NCBI GenBank assembly: GCA_947623455.1
Contig: OX392532.1
Span: forward strand, 24,898,792 to 24,962,791
Origin: Mimachlamys varia
Lineage: Eukaryota; Mollusca; Bivalvia; Pectinida; Pectinidae
DNA: 64,000 nt
Direction: 5' to 3'
The translations under genes were made by a program, and so were the position numbers. This document shows positions 35,803 to 50,800 of this stretch, one piece after another. Every line of letters starts with the position of its first letter. Position 1 is the first letter of the stretch. The notes beneath the pieces were generated by a model, which worked only from the letters and a program-made list of their open reading frames with translations, made no database searches and was not told the origin of the DNA.

Positions 35803-38800
35803 CGTCCTGTATTCATAGTTTCCCTCCTGTCCTGTATTCAGAGTTTCCCTCCTGTCCTGTATTCAGAGTTTCCCTCCTGTCCTGTATTCAGAGGTTCCCT
35901 CCTGTCCTGTATTCAGAGTTTCCCTCCTGTCCTGTATTCATAGTTTCCCTCCTGTCCTGTTTACATAAACACATGGAGTCTGCCAGTTCTGTATTCAGTT
36001 TCCCTCCTGTCCTGTTAACACGAACACATGAAGTCTGCCAGTCCTGTATTCATAGTTTCCTTCCTGTCCTGTTAACACGAACACATGAAGTCTGCCAGTC
36101 CTGTATTCAGGGTTTCCTTCCTGTCCTGTTTACATAAACACATGGTGTCTGCCAGTTCTGTATTCAGAGTTTCCCTTCTGTCCTGTATTCAGATCTAGAG
36201 TTTCCCTCCTGTCCTGTTAACAAGAACACATGGAGTCTGCCAGTTCTGTATTCAGAGTTTCCCTCCTGTCCTGTATTCAGAGTTTCCCTCCTGTCCTGTT
36301 TACACGAACACATGAAGTCTGCTGGTTCTGTATTCAGAGTTTCCCTCCTGTCTTGTATTCAGAGTTTCCCTCCTGTCCTGTTTACACGAACACATGAAGT
36401 TTGCTGATTCTGTATTCAGAGTTTCCCTCCTGTCTTGTATTCAGAGTTTCCCTCCTGTCCTGTTTAGACGAACACATGGAGTCTGCCAGTCCTGTATTTA
36501 GAGTTTCCCTCCTGTCTTGTATTCAGAGTTTCCCTCCTGTCCTGTTTAGACGAACACATGAAGTCTGCTGGTTCTGTATTCAGAGTTTCCCTCCTGTCTT
36601 GTATTCAGAGTTTCCCTCCTGTCCTGTTTAGACGAACACATGGAGTCTGCCAGTCCTGTATTCAGAGTTTCCCTCCTGTCCTGTTTACACGAACACATGG
36701 AGTCTGCCAGTTATGTATTCAGAGTTTCAATCCCGTCCTGTATTCAGAGTTTCCCTCCTGTCCCGTTGACACGAACACATGAAGTCTGCTGGTTCTGTAT
36801 TAAGATTTTCCCTCCTGTCTTGTATTCAGAGTTTTACTCCTGTCCTGTTTAGACGAACACATGAAGTCTGCTGGTTCTGTATTCAGAGTTTCCCTCCTGT
36901 CCTGTATTCAGAGTTTCGATCCTTTCCTGTTTTCATAGTTTCCCTCCTGTCCTGTATTCAGAGTTTCCCTCCTGTCCTGTATTCATTGTTTCCCTCCTGT
37001 CCTGTTTACATAAACACATAGAGTCTGCCAGTTCTGTATTCAGTTTCCCTCCTGTCTTGTATTCAGAGTTTCCCTCCTGTCCTGTTTACACGAACACATG
37101 AAGTCTGCTGGTTCTGTATTCAGAGTTTCCCTCCTGTCTTGTATTCAGAGTTTCCCTCCTGTCCTGTTTAGACGAACACATGGAGTCTGCCAGTCCTGTA
37201 TTCAGAGTTTCCCTCCTGTCCTGTTTACACGAACACATGGAGTCTGCCAGTTATGTATTCAGAGTTTCAATCCCGTCCTGTATTCAGAGTTTCCCTCCTG
37301 TCCCGTTGACACGAACACATGAAGTCTGCTGGTTCTGTATTAAGATTTTCCCTCCTGTCTTGTATTCAGAGTTTTACTCCTGTCCTGTTTAGACGAACAC
37401 ATGAAGTCTGCTGGTTCTGTATTCAGAGTTTCCCTCCTGTCCTGTATTCAGAGTTTCGATCCTTTCCTGTTTTCATAGTTTCCCTCCTGTCCTGTATTCA
37501 GAGTTTCCCTCCTGTCCTGTATTCATTGTTTCCCTCCTGTCCTGTTTACATAAACACATAGAGTCTGCCAGTTCTGTATTCAGTTTCCCTCCTGTCTTGT
37601 ATTCAGAGTTTCCCTCCTGTCCTGTTTACATGAACACATGAAGTCTGCTGGTTCTGTATTCAGAGTTTTCCTCCTGTCTTGTATTCAGAGTTTCCCTCCA
37701 GGCCTGTTCAGACGAACACATGAAGTCTGCTGGTTCTGTATTTAGAGTTTCCCTCCTGTCTTGTATTCAGAGTTTCCCTCCTGTCCTGTTTACATGAACA
37801 CATGAAGTCTGCCAGTTCTGTATTCAGAGTTTCCCTCCTGTCTTGTATTAAGAGTTTCCCTCCTGTCCTGTATTCAGAGTTTCCCTCCTGTCTTGTTTTC
37901 ATAGTTTCCCTCAAGTCCTGTATTCATAGTTTCCTTCCTGTCCTGTATTCATAATTTCCCTTTTATCCTGTACTCAGAGTTTCCATCCTGTCCTGTTTTC
38001 ATAGTTTCCCTCCTGTCCTGTATTCATTGTTTCCCTCCTGTACTGTTTACATAAACACATGGAGTCTGCCAGTTCTGTATTCAGTTTCCCTCCTGTCCTG
38101 TTAACACAAACACATGAAGTCTGCCAGTCCTGTATTCAGAGTTTCCTTCCTGTCCTGTTTACACGAACACATGAAGTCTGCTGGTTCTGTATTCAGGGTT
38201 TCCCTCCTGTCTTGTATTCAGAGTTTCCCTCCTGTCCTGTTTACATAAACACATGGAGTCTGCCAGTTCTGTATTCAGAGTTTCCCTCCTGTCCTGTATT
38301 CAGAGTTTCCCTCCTGTCCTGTTTACACAAACACATTGAGTCTGCCAGTTCTGTATTCAGAGTTTCCCTCCAGTCCTGTATTCAGAGTTTCCCTCCTGTC
38401 CTGTATTCAGAACTTCCCTCTTATCCTGTATTCAGAGTTTCCCTCCTGTCCCGTTGACACGAACACATGAAGTCTGCTGGTTCTGTATTCAGAGTTTCCC
38501 TCCAGTCCTGTATTCAGAGTTTCCCTCCTGTCCCGTTGACACGAACACATGAAGTCTGCTGGTTCTGTATTCAGAGTTTCCCTCCTGTCTTGTATTCAGA
38601 GTTTTCCTCCTGTCCTGTTTAGACGAACACATGAAGTCTGCTGGTTCTGTATTCAGAGTTTCCCTCCTGTCCTGTATTCAGAGTTTCGATCCTTTCCTGT
38701 TTTCATAGTTTCCCTCCTGTCCTGTATTCAGAGTTTCCCTCCTGTCCTGTATTCATTGTTTCCCTCCTGTCCTGTTTACATAAACACATAGAGTCTGCCA

Positions 38801-41800
38801 GTTCTGTATTCAGTTTCCCTCCTGTCCTGTTAACACGAACACATGAAGTCTGCCAGTCCTGTTTTCAGAGTTTCCCTCCTGTCCTGTTTACATAAACACA
38901 TGGAGTCTGCCAGTTCTGTATTCAGAGTTTCCCTCCTGTCTTGTATTCAGAGTTTCCCTCCTGTCCTGTTTACATGAACACATGAAGTCTGCTGGTTCTG
39001 TATTCAGAGTTTTCCTCCTGTCTTGTATTCAGAGTTTCCCTCCAGGCCTGTTCAGACGAACACATGAAGTCTGCTGGTTCTGTATTTAGAGTTTCCCTCC
39101 TGTCTTGTATTCAGAGTTTCCCTCCTGTCCTGTTTACATGAACACATGAAGTCTGCCAGTTCTGTATTCAGAGTTTCCCTCCTGTCTTGTATTAAGAGTT
39201 TCCCTCCTGTCCTGTATTCAGAGTTTCCCTCCTGTCTTGTTTTCTTAGTTTCCCTCAAGTCCTGTATTCATAGTTTCCTTCCTGTCCTGTATTCATAATT
39301 TCCCTTTTATCCTGTACTCAGAGTTTCCATCCTGTCCTGTTTTCATAGTTTCCCTCCTGTCCTGTATTCATTGTTTCCCTCCTGTACTGTTTACATAAAC
39401 ACATGGAGTCTGCCAGTTCTGTATTCAGTTTCCCTCCTGTCCTGTTAACACAAACACATGAAGTCTGCCAGTCCTGTATTCAGAGTTTCCTTCCTGTCCT
39501 GTTTACACGAACACATGAAGTCTGCTGGTTCTGTATTCAGGGTTTCCCTCCTGTCTTGTATTCAGAGTTTCCCTCCTGTCCTGTTTACATAAACACATGG
39601 AGTCTGCCAGTTCTGTATTCAGAGTTTCCCTCCAGTCCTGTATTCAGAGTTTCCCTCCTGTCCTGTTTACACAAACACATTGAGTCTGCCAGTTCTGTAT
39701 TCAGAGTTTCCCTCCAGTCCTGTATTCAGAGTTTCCCTCCTGTCCTGTATTCAGAACTTCCCTCTTATCCTGTATTCAGAGTTTCCCTCCTGTCCTGTTG
39801 ACACGAACACATGAAGTCTGCTGGTTCTGTATTCAGAGTTTCCCTCCTGTCTTGTATTCAGAGTTTTCCTCCTGTCCTGTTTAGACGAACACATGGAGTC
39901 TGCTGGTTCTGTATTCAGAGTTTCCCTCCTGTCTTGTATTCATAGTTTCCCTCCTGTCCTGTTTACATGAACACATGAAGTCTGCCAGTCCTGTATTCAG
40001 AGTTTCCTTCCTGTCCTGTTTACATAAACATATGGAGTCTGCCAGTTCTGTATTCAGAGTTTCCCTCCTGTCCTGTTTAGACGAACACATGGTGTCTGCC
40101 AGTCCTGTATTCAGAGTTTCCCTCCTGTCCTGTTTAGACGAACACATGGTGTCTGCCAGTCCTGTATTCAGAGTTTCCCTCCTGTCCTGTTTAGACGAAC
40201 ACATGGTGTCTGCCAGTCCTGTATTCAGAGTTTCCCTCCAGTCCTGTATTCAGAGTTTCCCTCCTGTCCCGTTGACACGAACACATGAAGTCTGCTGGTT
40301 CTGTATTCAGAGTTTCCCTCCTGTCTTGTATTCAGAGTTTTCCTCCTGTCCTGTTTAGACGAACACATGGTGTCTGCCAGTCCTGTATTCAGAGTTTCCC
40401 TCCTGTCCTGTATTCAGAGTTTCCCTCCTGTCTTGTATTCAGAGTTTTCCTCCTGTCCTGTTTAGACGAACACATGAAGTCTGCTGGTTCTGTATTCAGA
40501 GTTTCCCTCCTGTCCTGTATTCAGAGTTTCGATCCTTTCCTGTTTTCATAGTTTCCCTCCTGTCCTGTATTCAGAGTTTCCCTCCTGTCCTGTATTCATT
40601 GTTTCCCTCCTGTCCTGTTTACATAAACACATAGAGTCTGCCAGTTCTGTATTCAGTTTCCCTCCTGTCCTGTTAACACGAACACATGAAGTCTGCCAGT
40701 CCTGTTTTCAGAGTTTCCCTCCTGTCCTGTTTACATAAACACATGGAGTCTGCCAGTTCTGTATTCAGAGTTTGCCTCCTGTCTTGTATTCAGAGTTTCC
40801 CTCCTGTCCTGTTTACATGAACACATGAAGTCTGCTGGTTCTGTATTCAGAGTTTTCCTCCTGTCTTGTATTCAGAGTTTCCCTCCAGGCCTGTTCAGAC
40901 GAACACATGAAGTCTGCTGGTTCTGTATTTAGAGTTTCCCTCCTGTCTTGTATTCAGAGTTTCCCTCCTGTCCTGTTTACATGAACACATGAAGTCTGCC
41001 AGTTCTGTATTCAGAGTTTCCCTCCTGTCTTGTATTAAGAGTTTCCCTCCTGTCCTGTATTCAGAGTTTCCCTCCTGTCTTGTTTTCTTAGTTTCCCTCA
41101 AGTCCTGTATTCATAGTTTCCTTCCTGTCCTGTATTCATAATTTCCCTTTTATCCTGTACTCAGAGTTTCCATCCTGTCCTGTTTTCATAGTTTCCCTCC
41201 TGTCCTGTATTCATTGTTTCCCTCCTGTACTGTTTACATAAACACATGGAGTCTGCCAGTTCTGTATTCAGTTTCCCTCCTGTCCTGTTAACACAAACAC
41301 ATGAAGTCTGCCAGTCCTGTATTCAGAGTTTCCTTCCTGTCCTGTTTACACGAACACATGAAGTCTGCTGGTTCTGTATTCAGGGTTTCCCTTCTGTCTT
41401 GTATTCAGAGTTTCCCTCCTGCATGTCCTGTTTACATAAACACATGGAGTCTGCCAGTTCTGTATTCAGAGTTTCCCTCCTGTCCTGTATTCAGAGTTTC
41501 CCTCCTGTCCTGTTTACACAAACACATTGAGTCTGCCAGTTCTGTATTCAGAGTTTCCCTCCAGTCCTGTATTCAGAGTTTCCCTCCTGTCCTGTATTCA
41601 GAACTTCCCTCTTATCCTGTATTCAGAGTTTCCCTCCTGTCCCGTTGACACGAACACATGAAGTCTGCTGGTTCTGTATTCAGAGTTTCCCTCCTGTCTT
41701 GTATTCAGAGTTTTCCTCCTGTCCTGTTTAGACGAACACATGGAGTCTGCTGGTTCTGTATTCAGAGTTTCCCTCCTGTCTTGTATTCATAGTTTCCCTC

Positions 41801-44800
41801 CTGTCCTGTTTACATGAACACATGAAGTCTGCCAGTCCTGTATTCAGAGTTTCCTTCCTGTCCTGTTTACATAAACATATGGAGTCTGCCAGTTTTGTAT
41901 TCAGAGTTTCCCTCCTGTCCTGTTTAGACGAACACATGGTGTCTGCCAGTCCTGTATTCAGAGTTTCCCTCCTGTCCTGTTTACATGAACACATGAAGTC
42001 TGCTGGTTCTGTATTCAGAGTTTCCCTCCTGGCCTGTTTACACGAACACATGAAGTCTGCTGGTTCTGTATTCAGAGTTTCCCTCCTGTCCTGTATTCAG
42101 AGTTTCGAACCTTTCCTGTTTTCATAGTTTCCCTCCTGTCCTGTATTCAGAGTTTCCCTCCTGTCCTGTATTCATTGTTTCCCTCCTGTCCTGTTTACAT
42201 AAACACATAGAGTCTGCCAGTTCTGTATTCAGTTTCCCTCCTGTCCTGTTAACACGAACACATGAAGTCTGCCAGTCCTGTTTTCAGAGTTTCCCTCCTG
42301 TCCTGTTTACATAAACACATGGAGTCTGCCAGTTCTGTATTCAGAGTTTGCCTCCTGTCTTGTATTCAGAGTTTCCCTCCTGTCCTGTTTACATGAACAC
42401 ATGAAGTCTGCTGGTTCTGTATTCAGAGTTTTCCTCCTGTCTTGTATTCAGAGTTTCCCTCCAGGCCTGTTCAGACGAACACATGAAGTCTGCTGGTTCT
42501 GTATTTAGAGTTTCCTTCCTGTCTTGTATTCAGAGTTTCCCTCCTGTCCTGTTTACATGAACACATGAAGTCTGCCAGTTCTGTATTCAGAGTTTCCCTC
42601 CTGTCTTGTATTAAGAGTTTCCCTCCTGTCCTGTATTCAGAGTTTCCCTCCTGTCTTGTTTTCTTAGTTTCCCTCAAGTCCTGTATTCATAGTTTCCTTC
42701 CTGTCCTGTATTCATAATTTCCCTTTTATCCTGTACTCAGAGTTTCCATCCTGTCCTGTTTTCATAGTTTCCCTCCTGTCCTGTATTCATTGTTTCCCTC
42801 CTGTACTGTTTACATAAACACATGGAGTCTGCCAGTTCTGTATTCAGTTTCCCTCCTGTCCTGTTAACACAAACACATGAAGTCTGCCAGTCCTGTATTC
42901 AGAGTTTCCTTCCTGTCCTGTTTACACGAACACATGAAGTCTGCTGGTTCTGTATTCAGGGTTTCCCTCCTGTCTTGTATTCAGAGTTTTCCTCCTGTCC
43001 TGTTTACATAAACACATGGAGTCTGCCAGTTCTGTATTCAGAGTTTCCCTCCTGTCCTGTATTCAGAGTTTCCCTCCTGTCCTGTTTACACAAACACATT
43101 GAGTCTGCCAGTTCTGTATTCAGAGTTTCCCTCCAGTCCTGTATTCAGAGTTTCCCTCCTGTCCTGTATTCAGAACTTCCCTCTTATCCTGTATTCAGAG
43201 TTTCCCTCCTGTCCCGTTGACACGAACACATGAAGTCTGCTGGTTCTGTATTCAGAGTTTCCCTCCTGTCTTGTATTCAGAGTTTTCCTCCTGTCCTGTT
43301 TAGACGAACACATGGAGTCTGCTGGTTCTGTATTCAGAGTTTCCCTCCTGTCTTGTATTCATAGTTTCCCTCCTGTCCTGTTTACATGAACACATGAAGT
43401 CTGCCAGTCCTGTATTCAGAGTTTCCTTCCTGTCCTGTTTACATAAACATATGGAGTCTGCCAGTTTTGTATTCAGAGTTTCCCTCCTGTCCTGTTTAGA
43501 CAAACACATGGTGTCTGCCAGTCCTGTATTCAGAGTTTCCCTCCTGTCCTGTTTACACGAACACATGAAGTCTGCTGGTTCTGTATTCAGAGTTTCCCTC
43601 CAGTCCTGTATTCAGAGTTTCCCTCCTGTCCCGTTGACACGAACACATGAAGTCTGCTGGTTCTGTATTCAGAGTTTCCCTCCTGTCTTGTATTCAGAGT
43701 TTTCCTCCTGTCCTGTTTAGACGAACACATGAAGTCTGCTGGTTCTGTATTCAGAGTTTCCCTCCTGTCTTGTATTCAGAGTTTCCCTCCTGTCCTGTAT
43801 TCAGAGTTTCGATCCTGTCCTGTTTTCATAGTTTCCCTCAAGTCCTGTATTTATAGTTTCCCTCCTGTCCTGTATTCATAATTTCCCTCTTATCCTGTAT
43901 TCAGAGTTTCCCTCCTGTCCTGTATTCAGAGTTTCCCTCCTGTCCTGTATTCATTGTTTCCCTCCTGTCCTGTTTACATAAACACATGGAGTCTGCCAGT
44001 TCTGTATTCAGTTTCCCTCCTGTCCTGTTAACACGAACACATGAAGTCTGCCAGTCCTGTTTTCAGAGTTTCCCTCCTGTCCTGTTTACATAAACACATG
44101 GAGTCTGCCAGTTCTGTATTCAGAGTTTCCCTCCTGTCTTGTATTCAGAGTTTCCCTCCTGTCCTGTTTACATGAACACATGAAGTCTGCTGGTTCTGTA
44201 TTCAGAGTTTTCCTCCTGTCTTGTATTCAGAGTTTCCCTCCTGGCCTGTTCAGACGAACACATGAAGTCTGCTGGTTCTGTATTTAGAGTTTCCCTCCTG
44301 TCTTGTATTCAGAGTTTCCCTCCTGTCCTGTTTACATGAACACATGAAGTCTGCCAGTTCTGTATTCAGAGTTTCCCTCCTGTCTTGTATTAAGAGTTTC
44401 CCTCCTGTCCTGTATTCAGAGTTTCCCTCCTGTCTTGTTTTCATAGTTTCCCTCAAGTCCTGTATTCATAGTTTCCTTCCTGTCCTGTATTCATAATTTC
44501 CCTTTTATCCTGTACTCAGAGTTTCCATCCTGTCCTGTTTTCATAGTTTCCCTCCTGTCCTGTATTCATTGTTTCCCTCCTGTACTGTTTACATAAACAC
44601 AAGGAGTCTGCCAGTTCTGTATTCAGTTTCCCTCCTGTCCTGTTAACACAAACACATGAAGTCTGCCAGTCCTGTATTCAGAGTTTCCTTCCTGTCCTGT
44701 TTACACGAACACATGAAGTCTGCTGGTTCTGTATTCAGGGTTTCCCTCCTGTCTTGTATTCAGAGTTTCCCTCCTGTCCTGTTTACATAAACACATGGAG

Positions 44801-47800
44801 TCTGCCAGTTCTGTATTCAGAGTTTCCCTCCTGTCCTGTATTCAGAGTTTCCCTCCTGTCCTGTTTACACAAACACATTGAGTCTGCCAGTTCTGTATTC
44901 AGAGTTTCCCTCCAGTCCTGTATTCAGAGTTTCCCTCCTGTCCTGTATTCAGAACTTCCCTCTTATCCTGTATTCAGAGTTTCCCTCCTGTCCCGTTGAC
45001 ACGAACACATGAAGTCTGCTGGTTCTGTATTCAGAGTTTCCCTCCTGTCTTGTATTCAGAGTTTTCCTCCTGTCCTGTTTAGACGAACACATGGAGTCTG
45101 CTGGTTCTGTATTCAGAGTTTCCCTCCTGTCTTGTATTCATAGTTTCCCTCCTGTCCTGTTTACATGAACACATGAAGTCTGCCAGTCCTGTATTCAGAG
45201 TTTCCTTCCTGTCCTGTTTACATAAACATATGGAGTCTGCCAGTTTTGTATTCAGAGTTTCCCTCCTGTCCTGTTTAGACGAACACATGGTGTCTGCCAG
45301 TCCTGTATTCAGAGTTTCCCTCCTGTCCTGTTTACATGAACACATGGAGTCTGCCAGTTCTGTATTCAGTTTCCCTCCTGTCCTGTTAACACGAACACAT
45401 GAAGTCTGCCAGTCCTGTTTTCAGAGTTTCCCTCCTGTCCTGTTTACATAAACACATGGAGTCTGCCAGTTCTGTATTCAGAGTTTCCCTCCTGTCTTGT
45501 ATTCAGAGTTTCCCTCCTGTCCTGTTTACATGAACACATGAAGTCTGCTGGTTCTGTATTCAGAGTTTTCCTCCTGTCTTGTATTCAGAGTTTCCCTCCT
45601 GGCCTGTTCAGACGAACACATGAAGTCTGCTGGTTCTGTATTTAGAGTTTCCCTCCTGTCTTGTATTCAGAGTTTCCCTCCTGTCCTGTTTACATGAACA
45701 CATGAAGTCTGCCAGTTCTGTATTCAGAGTTTCCCTCCTGTCTTGTATTAAGAGTTTCCCTCCTGTCCTGTATTCAGAGTTTCCCTCCTGTCTTGTTTTC
45801 ATAGTTTCCCTCAAGTCCTGTATTCATAGTTTCCTTCCTGTCCTGTATTCATAATTTCCCTTTTATCCTGTACTCAGAGTTTCCATCCTGTCCTGTTTTC
45901 ATAGTTTCCCTCCTGTCCTGTATTCATTGTTTCCCTCCTGTACTGTTTACATAAACACAAGGAGTCTGCCAGTTCTGTATTCAGTTTCCCTCCTGTCCTG
46001 TTAACACAAACACATGAAGTCTGCCAGTCCTGTATTCAGAGTTTCCTTCCTGTCCTGTTTACACGAACACATGAAGTCTGCTGGTTCTGTATTCAGGGTT
46101 TCCCTCCTGTCTTGTATTCAGAGTTTCCCTCCTGTCCTGTTTACATAAACACATGGAGTCTGCCAGTTCTGTATTCAGAGTTTCCCTCCTGTCCTGTATT
46201 CAGAGTTTCCCTCCTGTCCTGTTTACACAAACACATTGAGTCTGCCAGTTCTGTATTCAGAGTTTCCCTCCAGTCCTGTATTCAGAGTTTCCCTCCTGTC
46301 CTGTATTCAGAACTTCCCTCTTATCCTGTATTCAGAGTTTCCCTCCTGTCCCGTTGACACGAACACATGAAGTCTGCTGGTTCTGTATTCAGAGTTTCCC
46401 TCCTGTCTTGTATTCAGAGTTTTCCTCCTGTCCTGTTTAGACGAACACATGGAGTCTGCTGGTTCTGTATTCAGAGTTTCCCTCCTGTCTTGTATTCATA
46501 GTTTCCCTCCTGTCCTGTTTACATGAACACATGAAGTCTGCCAGTCCTGTATTCAGAGTTTCCTTCCTGTCCTGTTTACATAAACATATGGAGTCTGCCA
46601 GTTTTGTATTCAGAGTTTCCCTCCTGTCCTGTTTAGACGAACACATGGTGTCTGCCAGTCCTGTATTCAGAGTTTCCCTCCTGTCCTGTTTACATGAACA
46701 CATGAAGTCTGCTGGTTCTGTATTCAGAGTTTCCCTCCTGGCCTGTTTACACGAACACATGAAGTCTGCTGGTTCTGTATTCAGAGTTTCCCTCCAGTCC
46801 TGTATTCAGAGTTTCCCTCCTGTCCCGTTGACACGAACACATGAAGTCTGCTGGTTCTGTATTCAGAGTTTCCCTCCTGTCTTGTATTCAGAGTTTTCCT
46901 CCTGTCCTGTTTAGACGAACACATGAAGTCTGCTGGTTCTGTATTCAGAGTTTCCCTCCTGTCTTGTATTCAGAGTTTCCCTCCTGTCCTGTATTCAGAG
47001 TTTCGATCCTGTCCTGTTTTCATAGTTTCCCTCAAGTCCTGTATTTATAGTTTCCCTCCTGTCCTGTATTCATAATTTCCCTCTTATCCTGTATTCAGAG
47101 TTTCCCTCCTGTCCTGTATTCAGAGTTTCCCTCCTGTCCTGTATTCATTGTTTCCCTCCTGTCCTGTTTACATAAACACATGGAGTCTGCCAGTTCTGTA
47201 TTCAGTTTCCCTCCTGTCCTGTTAACACGAACACATGAAGTCTGCCAGTCCTGTTTTCAGAGTTTCCCTCCTGTCCTGTTTACATAAACACATGGAGTCT
47301 GCCAGTTCTGTATTCAGAGTTTCCCTCCTGTCCTGTTTACATGAACACATGAAGTCTGCTGGTTCTGTATTCAGAGTTTTCCTCCTGTCTTGTATTCAGA
47401 GTTTCCCTCCTGGCCTGTTCAGACGAACACATGAAGTCTGCTGGTTCTGTATTTAGAGTTTCCCTCCTGTCTTGTATTCAGAGTTTCCCTCCTGTCCTGT
47501 TTACATGAACACATGAAGTCTGCCAGTTCTGTATTCAGAGTTTCCCTCCTGTCTTGTATTAAGAGTTTCCCTCCTGTCCTGTATTCAGAGTTTCCCTCCT
47601 GTCTTGTTTTCATAGTTTCCCTCAAGTCCTGTATTCATAGTTTCCTTCCTGTCCTGTATTCATAATTTCCCTTTTATCCTGTACTCAGAGTTTCCATCCT
47701 GTCCTGTTTTCATAGTTTCCCTCCTGTCCTGTATTCATTGTTTCCCTCCTGTACTGTTTACATAAACACATGGAGTCTGCCAGTTCTGTATTCAGTTTCC

Positions 47801-50800
47801 CTCCTGTCCTGTTAACACAAACACATGAAGTCTGCCAGTCCTGTATTCAGAGTTTCCTTCCTGTCCTGTTTACACGAACACATGAAGTCTGCTGGTTCTG
47901 TATTCAGGGTTTCCCTCCTGTCTTGTATTCAGAGTTTCCCTCCTGTCCTGTTTACATAAACACATGGAGTCTGCCAGTTCTGTATTCAGAGTTTCCCTCC
48001 TGTCCTGTATTCAGAGTTTCCCTCCTGTCCTGTTTACACAAACACATTGAGTCTGCCAGTTCTGTATTCAGAGTTTCCCTCCAGTCCTGTATTCAGAGTT
48101 TCCCTCCTGTCCTGTATTCAGAACTTCCCTCTTATCCTGTATTCAGAGTTTCCCTCCTGTCCCGTTGACACGAACACACGAAGTCTGCTGGTTCTGTATT
48201 CAGAGTTTCCCTCCTGTCTTGTATTCAGAGTTTTCCTCCTGTCCTGTTTAGACGAACACATGGAGTCTGCTGGTTCTGTATTCAGAGTTTCCCTCCTGTC
48301 TTGTATTCATAGTTTCCCTCCTGTCCTGTTTACATGAACACATGAAGTCTGCCAGTCCTGTATTCAGAGTTTCCTTCCTGTCCTGTTTACATAAACATAT
48401 GGAGTCTGCCAGTTTTGTATTCAGAGTTTCCCTCCTGTCCTGTTTAGACGAACACATGGTGTCTGCCAGTCCTGTATTCAGAGTTTCCCTCCTGTCCTGT
48501 TTACATGAACACATGAAGTCTGCTGGTTCTGTATTCAGAGTTTCCCTCCTGGCCTGTTTACACGAACACATGAAGTCTGCTGGTTCTGTATTCAGAGTTT
48601 CCCTCCAGTCCTGTATTCAGAGTTTCCCTCCTGTCCCGTTGACACGAACACATGAAGTCTGCTGGTTCTGTATTCAGAGTTTCCCTCCTGTCTTGTATTC
48701 AGAGTTTTCCTCCTGTCCTGTTTAGACGAACACATGAAGTCTGCTGGTTCTGTATTCAGAGTTTCCCTCCTGTCTTGTATTCAGAGTTTCCCTCCTGTCC
48801 TGTATTCAGAGTTTCGATCCTGTCCTGTTTTCATAGTTTCCCTCAAGTCCTGTATTTATAGTTTCCCTCCTGTCCTGTATTCATAATTTCCCTCTTATCC
48901 TGTATTCAGAGTTTCCCTCCTGTCCTGTATTCAGAGTTTCCCTCCTGTCCTGTATTCATTGTTTCCCTCCTGTCCTGTTTACATAAACACATGGAGTCTG
49001 CCAGTTCTGTATTCAGTTTCCCTCCTGTCCTGTTAACACGAACACATGAAGTCTGCCAGTCCTGTTTTCAGAGTTTCCCTCCTGTCCTGTTTACATAAAC
49101 ACATGGAGTCTGCCAGTTCTGTATTCAGAGTTTCCCTCCTGTCTTGTATTCAGAGTTTCCCTCCTGTCCTGTTTACATGAACACATGAAGTCTGCTGGTT
49201 CTGTATTCAGAGTTTTCCTCCTGTCTTGTATTCAGAGTTTCCCTCCTGGCCTGTTCAGACGAACACATGAAGTCTGCTGGTTCTGTATTTAGAGTTTCCC
49301 TCCTGTCTTGTATTCAGAGTTTCCCTCCTGTCCTGTTTACATGAACACATGAAGTCTGCCAGTTCTGTATTCAGAGTTTCCCTCCTGTCTTGTATTAAGA
49401 GTTTCCCTCCTGTCCTGTATTCAGAGTTTCCCTCCTGTCTTGTTTTCATAGTTTCCCTCAAGTCCTGTATTCATAGTTTCCTTCCTGTCCTGTATTCATA
49501 ATTTCCCTTTTATCCTGTACTCAGAGTTTCCATCCTGTCCTGTTTTCATAGTTTCCCTCCTGTCCTGTATTCATTGTTTCCCTCCTGTACTGTTTACATA
49601 AACACATGGAGTCTGCCAGTTCTGTATTCAGTTTCCCTCCTGTCCTGTTAACACAAACACATGAAGTCTGCCAGTCCTGTATTCAGAGTTTCCTTCCTGT
49701 CCTGTTTACACGAACACATGAAGTCTGCTGGTTCTGTATTCAGGGTTTCCCTCCTGTCTTGTATTCAGAGTTTCCCTCCTGTCCTGTTTACATAAACACA
49801 TGGAGTCTGCCAGTTCTGTATTCAGAGTTTCCCTCCTGTCCTGTATTCAGAGTTTCCCTCCTGTCCTGTTTACACAAACACATTGAGTCTGCCAGTTCTG
49901 TATTCAGAGTTTCCCTCCAGTCCTGTATTCAGAGTTTCCCTCCTGTCCTGTATTCAGAACTTCCCTCTTATCCTGTATTCAGAGTTTCCCTTCTGTCCCG
50001 TTGACACGAACACATGAAGTCTGCTGGTTCTGTATTCAGAGTTTCCCTCCTGTCTTGTATTCAGAGTTTTCCTCCTGTCCTGTTTACATGAACACATGAA
50101 GTCTGCCAGTCCTGTATTCAGAGTTTCCTTCCTGTCCTGTTTACATAAACATATGGAGTCTGCCAGTTCTGTATTCAGAGTTTCCCTCCTGTCCTGTTTA
50201 GACGAACACATGGTGTCTGCCAGTCCTGTATTCAGAGTTTCCCTCCTGTCCTGTTTAGACGAACACATGGTGTCTGCCAGTCCTGTATTCAGAGTTTCCC
50301 TCCTGTCCTGTTTAGACGAACACATGGTGTCTGCCAGTCCTGTATTCAGAGTTTCCCTCCAGTCCTGTATTCAGAGTTTCCCTCCTGTCCCGTTGACACG
50401 AACACATGAAGTCTGCTGGTTCTGTATTCAGAGTTTCCCTCCTGTCTTGTATTCAGAGTTTTCCTCCTGTCCTGTTTAGACGAACACATGGTGTCTGCCA
50501 GTCCTGTATTCAGAGTTTCCCTCCTGTCCTGTATTCAGAGTTTCCCTCCTGTCCTGTTTACATGAACACATGAAGTCTGCTAGTTCTGTATTCAGAGTTT
50601 CCCTCCTGTCTTGTATTCAGAGTTTTTCCCTCCTGTCCTGTTTAGACCAACACATGGAGTCTGCCAGTCCTGTATTCAGAGTTTCCCTCCTGTCCTGTAT
50701 TCAGAGTTTCCCTCCTGTCCTGTTTACATGAACACATGAAGTCTGCTAGTTCTGTATTTAGAGTTTCCCTCCTGTCTTGTATTCAGAGTTTTTCCCTCCT

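Noticed and set aside
38059..50004. Recurrent 127-132-codon frames (MESASSVFSFPPV and MKSASPVFRVSF types)
   Set aside because: They are frames of the compound satellite. The 25-bp unit rotates frame, and the plus strand is antisense to the gene from which the repeat seems to derive.
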